Source of the DNA: Niveispirillum sp048066115
Lineage (GTDB): Bacteria; Pseudomonadota; Alphaproteobacteria; Azospirillales; Azospirillaceae
Assembly: GCF_048066115.1 (NCBI RefSeq)
Contig: NZ_JBLTYX010000024.1
Span: 8,688-72,687, forward strand
Direction: 5' to 3'
DNA: 64,000 nucleotides
Shown here piece by piece: positions 54,140 through 62,346 of the stretch; position 1 is the stretch's first letter, and each line of letters begins with the position of its first letter. A model generated the notes under the pieces. The model did not search any database and was not told the DNA's origin. It saw only the letters and a program-made list of their open reading frames with translations. The position numbers and the translations under genes were made by a program.

Positions 54140-54403
54140 CTACTGCAGCGGCGGGCGCAGCAGATAGGCATACCCCGTGTGTGTCATCCATTGCGCCCTG
54201 GCGAGGTGGCTGTCATGGACGCGACGCGCCCGTTTCGGCTCGCGTTTCGGGTCGATGCCGAAGATCACCTGTACCACCTCCTGCCAGGACGCCCCTTCCT
54301 CGGCCGCATCCAGCAGACGGAGGTATGTTATGAAATGCCGCTCGTCATAGCTGGTCAGGTGTTGGCGGTCGGGAGGCTCGTCCTGGAATGCCGGACAATT
54401 CAT
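54140..54403 (-). CDS. Small DUF2285-like DNA-binding regulator
   Basis: An 87-residue protein (HLTSYDERHFITYLRLLDAA, EEGASWQEVVQVIFGIDPKR, RAQWMTHTGYAYLLR) related to the DUF2285/RovC DNA-binding fold and typically paired with the larger regulator next to it. It probably activates ICE transfer genes. First gene of the leftward block, divergent from the XRE gene across a regulatory region with repeats. Confidence 0.75.
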   Translation of the reverse strand: MNCPAFQDEPPDRQHLTSYDERHFITYLRLLDAAEEGASWQEVVQVIFGIDPKREPKRARRVHDSHLARAQWMTHTGYAYLLRPPLQ

Positions 54404-54486
54404 GGTGGCGCTCGTCTACTTGCTTGCCGGGTCTATTATTCGACGCAGAGACGAGGTTGCATAGAGGAAGATTTATCCTCGGAATA

Positions 54487-54526
54487 TGATGCGTGGACCG
54501 CATCACGCACCGCGTCCACCGCATCA
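54487..54526. promoter_or_regulatory. Two 15-bp motifs 21 bp apart in the regulator promoter region
   Basis: GCGTGGACCGCATCA (54491-54505) and GCGTCCACCGCATCA (54512-54526) match at 13 of 15 bases with starts 21 bp apart, two DNA turns. The first is also part of the inverted repeat TGATGCG-TGGAC-CGCATCA. Likely binding sites for a DUF2285-type activator; inference. Confidence 0.5.
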
Positions 54527-54586
54527 TCCTGTCCCCGCCGCCGCCGCTTGCGCTGTGACCATTCTGTGGTCGCGGCAGAGGTTCCG

Positions 54587-54600
54587 CGTATTATAATACG
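54587..54600. promoter_or_regulatory. Perfect 14-bp palindrome upstream of the XRE gene
   Basis: CGTATTATAATACG, 36 bp before the XRE start, overlapping a TATAAT-like sequence. This is the expected place for an autoregulatory repressor operator covering a -10 element. Confidence 0.6.
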
Positions 54601-54636
54601 TAGCACCAGAATGCACGATTGCTTTCTATCCTGCGG

Positions 54637-54864
54637 ATGGACATTCGCAGGCTCCTCGGCGCCAACATGCGGCGCTACCGGTTGCAGGCCGGCCTCAGCC
54701 AGGAAGCTGTGGCGGAGCGGATGGGTGTTGATCGCGCCTATGTCAGCGCCGCCGAGCGCGGCCTGCAGAACCTGACCTTGTTGAAGGTCTGGGAGGCCGC
54801 GCAGGCGCTGGAGGTGCGACCGGCCGCCTTGCTGGATGAGAGCGTGATGAAGGACGGGACCTGA
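54637..54864 (+). CDS. XRE-family repressor
   Basis: A 75-residue helix-turn-helix protein (LLGANMRRYRLQAGLSQEAV, AERMGVDRAYVSAAERGLQN). It is the only rightward gene in this part, divergent from the DUF2285-type regulator, as in ICEs where an XRE repressor holds the transfer programme off. ATG at 54637 is used; the upstream TTG at 54619 is less likely. Likely binds the palindrome at 54587. Confidence 0.82.
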   Translation: MDIRRLLGANMRRYRLQAGLSQEAVAERMGVDRAYVSAAERGLQNLTLLKVWEAAQALEVRPAALLDESVMKDGT

Positions 54865-54915
54865 TGTCGCCCGCCGCCCCGGCCCCGCCGGGGCGGCGAA
54901 AAATCCGGCGTGGAA

Positions 54916-54959
54916 CCGTAAATCCGCAATGCCGACGAACCATCCTCGCGGATTTACGG
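54916..54959. repeat. 12-bp inverted repeat downstream of the XRE gene
   Basis: CCGTAAATCCGC (54916-54927) and GCGGATTTACGG (54948-54959) are perfectly complementary across 20 bases. Together with the next hairpin it fills the gap between convergent XRE and DUF932 genes. Confidence 0.8.
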
Positions 54960-54989
54960 AAAGCCGGAACAGCGTATTCCCGGAACGGC

Positions 54990-55029
54990 GCAAAGCCGTA
55001 CAGCCGGAAATACGGCTGTACGGCTTTGC
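54990..55029. terminator. 17-bp perfect stem-loop between convergent genes
   Basis: GCAAAGCCGTACAGCCG pairs with its exact complement over the loop GAAATA, starting 5 bp beyond the DUF932 stop codon. No T-run, but position between convergent genes suggests bidirectional transcription termination. Confidence 0.65.
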
Positions 55030-55034
55030 TGATT

Positions 55035-56231
55035 TCAGGCGGCGCGGTCCAGCAGGCGCTTGGCCTTGCCCTCCAGTTCCAGCCTTGCATCCTGGTGTGG
55101 CTTGGCGCGGGCATGGGCAGTGATGCCCTGCACGAAGTCGAACAGGCTTTCCGGCGGGTGCCCTTCCTCCCGCAGCACGGTCTCGATGATCTGCCCGGTC
55201 TCGGCGCGCGAGAAGCCGCGCCTGCGCAGGAAATCCTGCCGGTCCTCGTCGCTGCGGGCCACGACCCGTTCCCGTGCCGCGCGGATGCCGGCCAGGAAGG
55301 GGGCCGGGCTGGACCCGGCGAAGCTGGCCAGGGCCGGGGCCGCCTCCTGGGCGAAGCGCTGGGCGGCGAACTTGCTGTGGCGGATGCTGATCTCCTCGAA
55401 CCCTTCCACGCCCCACAGTTGGCGGTTCTGGCACACGGCGCGCAGGTAGAAGGAGGCGATGCCCAGGGTCTTGGAGCCCACCTCGCTGTTCCAGGCATAG
55501 AAGCCCCGGAAATAAAGGTCTGGCTCCCCGTTCGGCAGGCGCCCGGCCTCAATGGGGTGGGTGTCGTCGACCAGGAACAGGAACACGTCGCGGTCGCTGG
55601 CATAGAGCGTCGTCGTCTCCGCCGTCACGTCGATGAAGGGGTTATGGGTCATGGTCGACCAGTCCAGCACTCCCGGCACCTTCCAGCGCGTGTCCCCGGT
55701 GCCATTGCCGGCAATGCGCTGCACGGCCGACACCAGCTCATGATCCCAGATGCGGCCATAGTCCGGGCCGGTGACGGCGCGCAACTCGACCCGCCCGTCA
55801 TCGGCCTCCAGCGTCTTGACCAGTTCGCCCCGGTGCGACAGCAGCCCGTGCTGAAGGTTGATCCCGGCCAGCGGGGCCGGCAACTGCCGCAAGTAGCCGG
55901 CGGGCGCGCCCACCAGTCCGCACAATTGCCCGAAACTCCAATGCGTGGGTGCCACGGGATCGGCCCGCCCCGGCAGCAGCAGGGCCAGCCGCTCGGCATC
56001 GTCACGGCTGGCCTCCACCCGCACCAGGCGGCTTTCGACCGTCCGCGCCGTCGCCCGCCGGGCGCGGGCGGAAACAGCCTCGTGCAACGCGGTCAGGCTC
56101 AGATAGCGTTCGTCACGGGGGCGGGAGAACCATTCCGACGAAACCCGGCCGACACGCTCGCCCCGGCCGACATCGACGCGGAAACCACCGGTGACGGGCC
56201 GGCCCTCGTCATTCTGCTCGATCATGGTCAT
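55035..56231 (-). CDS. DUF932 domain protein
   Basis: A 398-residue DUF932 family protein (DERYLSLTALHEAVSARARR, LVRVEASRDDAERLALLLPG, DYGRIWDHELVSAVQRIAGN, ASDRDVFLFLVDDTHPIEAG). These proteins are found on plasmids, ICEs and phages and are sometimes called plasmid/phage-like protein TIGR03299; the function is not established. AGGAGAG precedes the ATG. The ~200-bp leader upstream is repeated before the ParB-like gene. Confidence 0.85.
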   Translation of the reverse strand: MTMIEQNDEGRPVTGGFRVDVGRGERVGRVSSEWFSRPRDERYLSLTALHEAVSARARRATARTVESRLVRVEASRDDAERLALLLPGRADPVAPTHWSFGQLCGLVGAPAGYLRQLPAPLAGINLQHGLLSHRGELVKTLEADDGRVELRAVTGPDYGRIWDHELVSAVQRIAGNGTGDTRWKVPGVLDWSTMTHNPFIDVTAETTTLYASDRDVFLFLVDDTHPIEAGRLPNGEPDLYFRGFYAWNSEVGSKTLGIASFYLRAVCQNRQLWGVEGFEEISIRHSKFAAQRFAQEAAPALASFAGSSPAPFLAGIRAARERVVARSDEDRQDFLRRRGFSRAETGQIIETVLREEGHPPESLFDFVQGITAHARAKPHQDARLELEGKAKRLLDRAA

Positions 56232-56243
56232 ATCATCTCTCCT

Positions 56244-56445
56244 GGGTCAGGGGTGTCAGCGCAGCGCTGCGCTGCACCCCTGCCCGTCGGCGAGACCGGG
56301 GTAGCAAGGGGCAAGGGCGGACGGGGCGGAGGGGGATCGCCCGGCCTGCACGGAGCCGCCAGGCGCAGGAAGGCCGGGGAGACCGCCCCGTCCGGTCCCG
56401 GCAAGGGACTGCACCCTTGCGCCGCGCGAGGGCAGCGCCCTTAGC
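56244..56445 (-). repeat. Structured leader repeat, copy A (upstream of DUF932)
   Basis: About 200 bp near-identical to 61445-61672. It includes a strong hairpin formed by GGGGTG, CAGCGCAGC/GCTGCGCTG and CACCCC next to the ribosome site, and several further G/C-rich inverted repeats. Likely transcribed as the 5' leader of DUF932 mRNA. Copy B has ~26 extra bases in the middle. Confidence 0.85.
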
Positions 56446-56517
56446 CGACACCCGCGCAAGGCTTGGACCGCAGGTCCGCCGCATCCCTGACGCCATCGCC
56501 CAGTGCCCATGCGGACA

Positions 56518-56547
56518 TGAAGAAAGCCCCGCTCCGAAGAGCGGGGC
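56518..56547 (-). terminator. Rho-independent terminator after DUF736
   Basis: On the minus strand GCCCCGCTC-TTCG-GAGCGGGGC is followed by TTTCTT: a 9-bp stem with UUCG tetraloop and U-rich tail, 18 bp beyond the DUF736 stop. Confidence 0.88.
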
Positions 56548-56565
56548 GCCGAGGATCGAAGGCGG

Positions 56566-56877
56566 TCAGTCGCTGGTGCGGCGGGACCAGATGAGGGAGA
56601 AGCTGTCCTCGCCCTCGGCCTCGACCAGGCTGGCATAGATGGGGGCCGGGAAGCTGGGATCGTCCAGCTTGACGGAGAGATAGTCGCGGCCGGTCTCGCG
56701 AGCGGTCTTCTTCCAGGCGGCGCCGAACTCGGTGGTGCCGGCGAAGATGCGGAAGTCGGGGGCGCGCTCATTCTCCTTGTCGGCGGCGACGATCTTGGCC
56801 TTGACGTTGAGGGTGAGGGTCTTGACCGAACCGGTGAAGCCGTTCTCGGTCTTGGTGAAGGTACCGATGCTCGCCAT
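56566..56877 (-). CDS. DUF736 domain protein
   Basis: A 103-residue DUF736 protein (MASIGTFTKTENGFTGSVKT, NERAPDFRIFAGTTEFGAAW, YLSVKLDDPSFPAPIYASLV). The family is almost confined to conjugative elements of proteobacteria; function unproven, possibly single-stranded DNA or anti-restriction related. AGGAG eight bases upstream. Its own terminator and hairpin leader make it a single, strongly expressed unit. Confidence 0.87.
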   Translation of the reverse strand: MASIGTFTKTENGFTGSVKTLTLNVKAKIVAADKENERAPDFRIFAGTTEFGAAWKKTARETGRDYLSVKLDDPSFPAPIYASLVEAEGEDSFSLIWSRRTSD

Positions 56878-56987
56878 GTCACATACTCCTCGTGGTTGCC
56901 CGGGCCGCGACCACCGCGGCCTCGATGGCGATCCCGGGACCGGAGGTGATTGACCCCGCAGCCGCAGGCCCGCAGCGCAGCGGAGGA

Positions 56988-57062
56988 GGCCGGGAGACGG
57001 CTTTTTTGCCTCGCGATGCAAAGCCGGCCTGCCCGGCGGCGGAAAAAAGCCGTCTCCCGGCC
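56988..57062 (-). promoter_or_regulatory. Long hairpin in the DUF736 5' region
   Basis: GGCCGGGAGACGGCTTTTTT (56988-57007) and its exact 20-base complement (57043-57062) enclose 35 bases. On the minus strand the 5' arm is transcribed first and the second arm ends GGCTTTTTT-like run in reverse sense, so an attenuator or transcript-stabilising role is possible. It lies about 110 bp upstream of the DUF736 start. Confidence 0.65.
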
Positions 57063-57654
57063 TTGTGGACAGGCGATCAAGGCGCAGCCGGCCTCCGGTC
57101 AGATCAGCCCATCAGAGGCGGCGTGGCCGCGCCCGGGACCGATCCACGGGGATGACATGGCGGGGGGCGGAACCGCTCGGAAAGAGGGGCGCGGCGGCGG
57201 GCGTGCAAGAACCTGCCGTGGCGGAGGAAGGGCGGAGGTTGCCGGGAGACGCCATCAGCTGGTCAGCATCAGGCGGTTCACACCGGCAGGGGACCGGAGC
57301 ACGGTAGGAGCGTTCGCTGCCGAGCAACCGCGATAGATACGTCTAGCTCGCCCAATCAGGCCCTTTGCATCGACCTGCAGGACGGGGTTCTGGTCGCCAG
57401 CGAATAACGAGTATGGAGAATCGTCAAAGGCCGTAGTGGGACTGAGGCGCAGTGTACCGTCAACTGATGGCTGTGATGGGGCCGAAAGCGGACGGGCGGG
57501 TTTTGGATCAAGCAGTGGAGAAAGTGGTCATTGTTCTGAGCAAGACGTTGAAAAAACTACTTGATCCGTTGTGATCCTCGATTTCTCGTTTTGAGGACGA
57601 TATTTGCCAGCCAATCCATTCTTGGGGGGGGTGAACTACCGTGAACGACTCAGT
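57063..57654. other. Intergenic region, about 590 bp, no convincing gene
   Basis: The left half is GC-rich ICE-like sequence; the composition shifts to A+T-richer after about 57.33 kb. GGATCAAGCAGT (57505-57516) and ACTACTTGATCC (57556-57567) form an inverted repeat with one mismatch. A run of eight G lies at 57625-57632. Small frames here match nothing I recognise. Confidence 0.5.
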
Positions 57655-59157
57655 TTATTCCAAGTATTCTGTCTGCTGCCGGTACATCGTTCCCGCCCCC
57701 CCACAGTAACGGCAGTCGTCGTGCTTCACATGTCCCTTTCCATGGCATCGCGGACAATCGACAATATCCCATCCGCGCCAATCGATGCCGTCGTAGATGT
57801 GCCTCTCCATCATGCCATTGCCGTCGCACGCAGGGCAGTCTTCATGGTTCACCCGCCCCGATCCCTCGCACAACTTGCAGTCGATGTTTTGAAAGTCCTT
57901 GAGGTCGACTCGGTCCGCATATTGTCTCTCGATCCGGTATTCACCATGGCAAACGGGGCAGTCAGCATTCTTCCCCCGGCTCGCGCACAACGGGCAATCG
58001 ACGTTTTGGAAGTCCTTGAGATCAACTAGGTCCGCGTACCGTCTCTCGGTCCGGTATTCACCATGGCAGACGGAGCAATCAGCATTCTTTCCCCGCGCGG
58101 CGCACAGCGGGCATTCAACGTCGTCAAACTGGTGAACGTCAATCCGGTCTGCGTAACGGCGTTCTAGCGCCCTATCGCCCTGACATACTGGGCAATCGAC
58201 TCCACGAAGCCTGCCACCTCCCTCACAAACGGGGCAGGGCACCGTTTGAAATTGCGTGAGATCGACCTGCGTTGCGAAATTGGCATCGATCTCCCTGTCA
58301 CCGTGACAAACCGGACAGTCATCTCCATTATATCGTCCACTGGCGTGGCACAACGGACATTTCACATAGCCTAAAGCCGCGACGTAGGTCTTTCGAATTT
58401 GACGAGCTTGCATGAGATGAGCCTCCAGCGCGGGTTCTCCGCTGGAGGCTCGCCCCAGTTGCGGAAGCAATTGCTGCCTTATGGCTGTAACTTCCGGAGA
58501 TGCGTCACTTTTTGCCGTGCGATAGAGGTCCATCGTGGCCTCAACAGCAAGCTTCTTGACTACCGCCACTTCCTCTGGCGACCTTGCTGACTTAAAGTGA
58601 GATAATAAATCGTCACATCTCGTTAGAAGGGACAGTAATGTATCGTGTAGTTTTCCAAAATCTTGCCATTTCCACTTATTTCTAGCAATTAAGGCAAGTT
58701 TATGTGCTTTTATAAAAGAAACATCAACTCCTTTAGTGGAGAATATATTTTTGTCGTACATTGTATGATGATTTGCGCATAGCCATATTAAATTTTCTGG
58801 GTGATTATTTTTGCTTTTTGAAACCGGATCAATGTGTGCTGCCTCACAGGCGTCAGAGTATTTGCCGCACATTGCACATTCGTAACCTGCTTCCCGTTGA
58901 ATCTCTAATCGAATTCCGATTGGAACTGGAGGACGAGCCCCGCCGACACTAGGCCAAGGAGCCTTCAGCCAATTATTAAAATCCAAAATCTCGCGTTTAG
59001 AATAGTAACGCTTATAGCCGCTCTTGTGAGCTAGCTTAAGCTTCCGGCTGTCTCCTTGCTTTGGCGCATAAGACGTAAACCACTTGAGGAGTTCTGGAGA
59101 CATTCCGACCATAATTGCCGCTTCATACTCATACACTAAATCGTCAGCTTTGGACAT
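57655..59157 (-). CDS. HNH endonuclease fused to six tandem zinc-binding modules
   Basis: A 500-residue protein. Residues ~15-65 resemble a winged HTH (SGYKRYYSKREILDFNNWLK). HNH nuclease: C94/C97 (CAMC), H108 (AAHIDPVSKSKNNHPENLIW), C127 and N129-H131 (LCANHHTMYD). A helical linker (~145-260) follows. Then six modules each with two CxxC pairs, starting near 267, 308, 349, 388, 427 and 468 (e.g. CPLC...CPVCHG), like the DnaJ CxxCxGxG zinc finger, joined by repeated DLKDFQN-type linkers. ATG at 59157 has AGGAG nine bases upstream. A+T-rich relative to neighbours, alone and without a visible methylase. I do not know this architecture; a DNA- or RNA-recognising nuclease is the likely role, perhaps in defence. 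Confidence 0.82.
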   Translation of the reverse strand: MSKADDLVYEYEAAIMVGMSPELLKWFTSYAPKQGDSRKLKLAHKSGYKRYYSKREILDFNNWLKAPWPSVGGARPPVPIGIRLEIQREAGYECAMCGKYSDACEAAHIDPVSKSKNNHPENLIWLCANHHTMYDKNIFSTKGVDVSFIKAHKLALIARNKWKWQDFGKLHDTLLSLLTRCDDLLSHFKSARSPEEVAVVKKLAVEATMDLYRTAKSDASPEVTAIRQQLLPQLGRASSGEPALEAHLMQARQIRKTYVAALGYVKCPLCHASGRYNGDDCPVCHGDREIDANFATQVDLTQFQTVPCPVCEGGGRLRGVDCPVCQGDRALERRYADRIDVHQFDDVECPLCAARGKNADCSVCHGEYRTERRYADLVDLKDFQNVDCPLCASRGKNADCPVCHGEYRIERQYADRVDLKDFQNIDCKLCEGSGRVNHEDCPACDGNGMMERHIYDGIDWRGWDIVDCPRCHGKGHVKHDDCRYCGGAGTMYRQQTEYLE

Positions 59158-59432
59158 GAAATGCATCTCCTTTGCCCCTTAATTTCCTTCACTTTAACGC
59201 GAATATCCTACATGGTCGCTATCATTCTGCAGTCCTGAATGGCAACTGAAGGCGCCGAGGACACCCGATTCTGCAAAATGCGCTGCGGGTGGTGGAGTCG
59301 TGCGCAAGGAGATAAGGAAAAATGTATCAGGATTGAAGCGTAACTATTTCGATTGTGAATGACTGGCATGAGTGCAAACCAGAAAATATACTCTCGTCCA
59401 CCAAGGTGACGTCTGCTGGATCGGATGACAGG
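59158..59432. other. Gap between the HNH-zinc gene and the ParB-like gene
   Basis: About 275 bp of mixed composition, A+T-rich near 59.33 kb. It contains the HNH-zinc gene promoter region; no reading frame here is convincing. Confidence 0.5.
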
Positions 59433-59464
59433 AAAAGGCCGGGGCGGCCGCCAACCACCCCGGC
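59433..59464 (-). terminator. Terminator after the ParB-like gene
   Basis: On the minus strand GCCGGGG and CCCCGGC form a stem closing 13 bases, followed by CTTTTCC, directly beyond the stop codon of the ParB-like gene. Also marks the boundary of the inserted HNH-zinc gene. Confidence 0.7.
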
Positions 59465-59472
59465 TCACTCTG

Positions 59473-61431
59473 TTATTCCGCCGCCTGGGCGTAGGGCGTC
59501 TCCGTCCTGTTGGCGGCCGGTTCCTCATCCGGCATCCGCAGCAACATCGGCAGCCATCCAGCCCCCGTCAGCAGTTGTTGGGCAGCCTCGGCCATGGGCT
59601 GCTTCTTCATGCCCTCCATCCGCTGGGCCGCCTCGTCCGACACGGCCTCACGCACGGCCGACAGGATTTGTGCCTTGGTGACGCGCCCCAGATAGGTCCG
59701 CACCGTCGGTGCCCAATACACCGTCATGTCGAGGTGGGTCGCCTGGGCCAGCCGATCCGCCATCGCCAGGGCCTGCGGACGACGTTCCCAGGGCTGGCGC
59801 ACCGCGAAGGCCGTCAAGGCCACACAATGGGCCAGCAGCCGGCTCCGCTGCTCGGCGTCGAGGCCGACCAGGAAAACCCAGAGGCCGACGCTGTGGCGGG
59901 GCAGTTGCACTGCCCAGTCCTCATGGCGCCGGGCCAGGGCCTGGGCTGCTGCCGTGTCGTCGATGCGGTCGGCGTGACCAGACAGCGGCGTGCTGTGAGC
60001 GCGGATGTCCAGGCAGGTGCCGTCCGTCTCGATGGCGAACAGGCTCGACACCAGGGCATGGGTCAGGGCGATGACGGCGATGTCGGGATGCTTTCCCAGG
60101 GCCAGCCGCAAGCCCAGGGTCCGGTGCGCCGTCAGGTCACGGACCAGCAGGTCGGACAGCGGCCTGCCTTCACCCATGTCCTCATCCTCGCCATCGGGAG
60201 CCGAAGCAGCTTCCGTGCGGCCGTCGCCGGAATGGGAGACGGCCTCATTCTCCTCGCTGACCGCTGCGGGTTCCGGTTCCGCCGGCTTCTCATCCTCCGG
60301 CCGGATGAAGCCCCGTTCGATGCGGGCCTGCCCGTCATGACCCAGCACGACGAAGACGCCACCCCGCGCAATGGTGTCGGGATCATAGGCCTGCTGACGG
60401 GCCGCCAGCCGGTCGATCTCGCCATCCAGTTCCGCCAGTCGGGCCTCAACATCGGCCGGCAGTTCCTCCAGCCCCTCATGGGCCAGGGACAAGGCGTCCT
60501 GCTCGTCCTGGAGCGCGTCCAGTTGCCGCTGGTCCGTCGGCGACAGGTCCACCACCTGCGGATATTCGCGCCGCAAGCCCAGGGCATAGGGAAAGTCGAT
60601 GAAAGGCTGCACCCATTTCCACCCCTCCGCCCGCATTCCGCCGGCGACGGCTTCCAGCTTGTCCAGCACCAGCCGGTCCAACAGCGCGGCATCCTCAAAA
60701 TAGCCGCCTTCATCCTCGCTGAACAGGTCGCGCAGAATGGTGCCGCCCGCCGTCTCGTAGGCTTCGACCCCAACGAAGCGCGCCCGCCGGTCGCCGGCGG
60801 GCACATGTGCCTCGGTCAGGGCGCGGCGGATGATGTGCGGTTCCTTGTTCCAGGACAGGCCGTCATAGACCTGCTCCTGCCGTTCATGGCTGTCGGTGAT
60901 GGCGAAGGCCATCAACTGGTCCAGGCGCAGACCGCCCTCACGGTAGATCGCCAGCAGCCGGGGCGACACCGCGCCCAGGCGCAGCCGCTGCCGCACCACC
61001 TGCGCCGTCACGCCGAAGCGGGCGGCGATGTCCTCGGCACCGAGGCCGCCTTCCTCGGACAGGCGGCGGAAGGCCTCGAACTGGTCGGCCGGGTGCAGGT
61101 TCTCCCGTACCACATTCTCGGCTAGGCTGATCTCCTGCGCATCGCCCTCGCTGATCAGGCAGGGGACCGGCGCGGCCCTGGCCACCTGCTTGCGCTTGAC
61201 CAGCAGCTTCAGGGCCGCCAGCCGGCGACCGCCGCCGCAGACTTGGTACTTGCCCGTCTCGTTGCCCTCGGCATCCAGGTCGGGCCGCACGTTGAGGCTT
61301 TGCAGCAGACCGTGAGCGGCGATGGAAGCCGCCAGTTCCTCCAGCCCCGCGCCGCCGCCCGTGCGGCGGACATTGCGGTCGCAGGGCACCAGCTTGGACA
61401 GGGGGATATCGCGGATGATGGTCGTGGTCAT
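59473..61431 (-). CDS. ParB/Spo0J-like partition or nuclease protein
   Basis: A 652-residue protein with an N-terminal ParB/sulfiredoxin-like domain (IPLSKLVPCDRNVRRTGG, YQVCGGGRRLAALKLLVKRK, ENVVRENLHPADQFEAFRRL) and an HTH (GAEDIAARFGVTAQVVRQRL). The long C-terminal half is acidic and unassigned. Large ParB-like proteins of this kind are standard in ICEs and may act in DNA maintenance or as nucleases rather than with the ParA at 51157. The start at 61431 is after the repeat leader B. Confidence 0.85.
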   Translation of the reverse strand: MTTTIIRDIPLSKLVPCDRNVRRTGGGAGLEELAASIAAHGLLQSLNVRPDLDAEGNETGKYQVCGGGRRLAALKLLVKRKQVARAAPVPCLISEGDAQEISLAENVVRENLHPADQFEAFRRLSEEGGLGAEDIAARFGVTAQVVRQRLRLGAVSPRLLAIYREGGLRLDQLMAFAITDSHERQEQVYDGLSWNKEPHIIRRALTEAHVPAGDRRARFVGVEAYETAGGTILRDLFSEDEGGYFEDAALLDRLVLDKLEAVAGGMRAEGWKWVQPFIDFPYALGLRREYPQVVDLSPTDQRQLDALQDEQDALSLAHEGLEELPADVEARLAELDGEIDRLAARQQAYDPDTIARGGVFVVLGHDGQARIERGFIRPEDEKPAEPEPAAVSEENEAVSHSGDGRTEAASAPDGEDEDMGEGRPLSDLLVRDLTAHRTLGLRLALGKHPDIAVIALTHALVSSLFAIETDGTCLDIRAHSTPLSGHADRIDDTAAAQALARRHEDWAVQLPRHSVGLWVFLVGLDAEQRSRLLAHCVALTAFAVRQPWERRPQALAMADRLAQATHLDMTVYWAPTVRTYLGRVTKAQILSAVREAVSDEAAQRMEGMKKQPMAEAAQQLLTGAGWLPMLLRMPDEEPAANRTETPYAQAAE

Positions 61432-61444
61432 GTCCGGTCTCCTT

Positions 61445-61672
61445 GGGTCAGGGGTGTCAGCGCAGCTCTGCGCTGCACCCCTGCCCGTCGGCGAGACCGG
61501 GGTAGCAAGGGCAAGGGCGGACGGGGCGGAGGGGGATCGCCCGGCCTGCACGGAGCGGATGCCACCCTGCCGGCCCGACCATCATCGCCCGCGCAGGAAG
61601 GCCGGGGAGACCGCCCCGGCCGGTCCCGGCACGGGACTTCACCCTTGCCCGCGCGAGGGCAGCGCCCTTAGC
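61445..61672 (-). repeat. Structured leader repeat, copy B (upstream of ParB-like gene)
   Basis: Near-identical to 56244-56445, with about 26 additional bases after CTGCACGGAGC. Same orientation and same distance to the start codon (~13 bp), so both copies are in equivalent 5' leader positions. Confidence 0.85.
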
Positions 61673-61815
61673 ACCGGAGACCTCGGCGCCGCGGTGATCC
61701 GTGGGAAGCAACGCGCCTGTCCTTCCAGGCAACTGGTCAGGGGGCGGCTTTGCGGGTAAATGGCGAAAGACGGTGGCATCACGAACCGTGCCGCGTCAGG
61801 AGGACAGGACCAGAG

Positions 61816-61944
61816 ATGAGTGAGAAGATCAGCAAGGACGACTTGGCCGCCGTCATCGCCGAGGCGACGGGCAGCAGCACGGCCCGCAGCAAGGAAGCCC
61901 TGGAACGTGTGCTGGTGGCCATCGGCGCCGGCCTAAAGGGCTGA
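61816..61944 (+). pseudogene. Truncated HU-like DNA-binding protein
   Basis: A 42-residue frame (SEKISKDDLAAVIAEATGSS, KEALERVLVAIGAGLKG) equals the first helices of HU/IHF; the DNA-binding beta arms (RNPRTGE region) are missing because of a stop codon after LKG. HU proteins are about 90 residues. AGGAGG lies upstream. It may be a remnant, or a regulatory peptide able to dimerise with host HU. Confidence 0.6.
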
Positions 61945-62138
61945 ACGGGTAAGGTACCGGCACTCCAGCGCAAGTTTTTCTACCCCGACGCCGCGCGCCA
62001 TCCGACGCTGGCAGTTCCCTTTTACGGGTCGCAACCGGCCGGGAACCGCCTATTCCACGACCACGATTTGCTTTGCCGCCCGACATTGGTCACGGCGATG
62101 CTGCCAGCAGCGACGTGCATTGAATGGCGGTTAGCGCT

Positions 62139-62330
62139 ATGATTCGCAATCAGTCCAATACTCCCTGGCAGCAGGACAAGGCGAAATGGCTCCATGAGCC
62201 GGACTTGATCCTGACATCCCCTCGCGATCTGCCTGATCCGCGCCTCCTTGAACTGGCGCGGTTGCTGGCCAGGCGGGCCGCCCGGGAATGGTTGAAGGAA
62301 ACCCGCGCGCGCGAGGTGCGGCGCCCCTGA
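62139..62330 (+). CDS. Small hypothetical protein upstream of the recombinase
   Basis: A 63-residue basic frame (MIRNQSNTPWQQDKAKWLHE, LARLLARRAAREWLKETRAR) ending 16 bp before the recombinase ATG. No known family recognised. Position suggests co-transcription with the recombinase; an upstream ATG at 62124 is possible. Confidence 0.5.
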   Translation: MIRNQSNTPWQQDKAKWLHEPDLILTSPRDLPDPRLLELARLLARRAAREWLKETRAREVRRP

Positions 62331-62346
62331 CAACATTGGAGGCCGC

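Noticed and set aside
57112..57327. Possible DUF2958-type gene upstream of DUF736
   Set aside because: The translation shows no family motif; the region looks noncoding.
57505..57567. Inverted repeat GGATCAAGCAGT/ACTACTTGATCC as insertion-sequence end
   Set aside because: No transposase gene or target duplication nearby; one mismatch and short arms.
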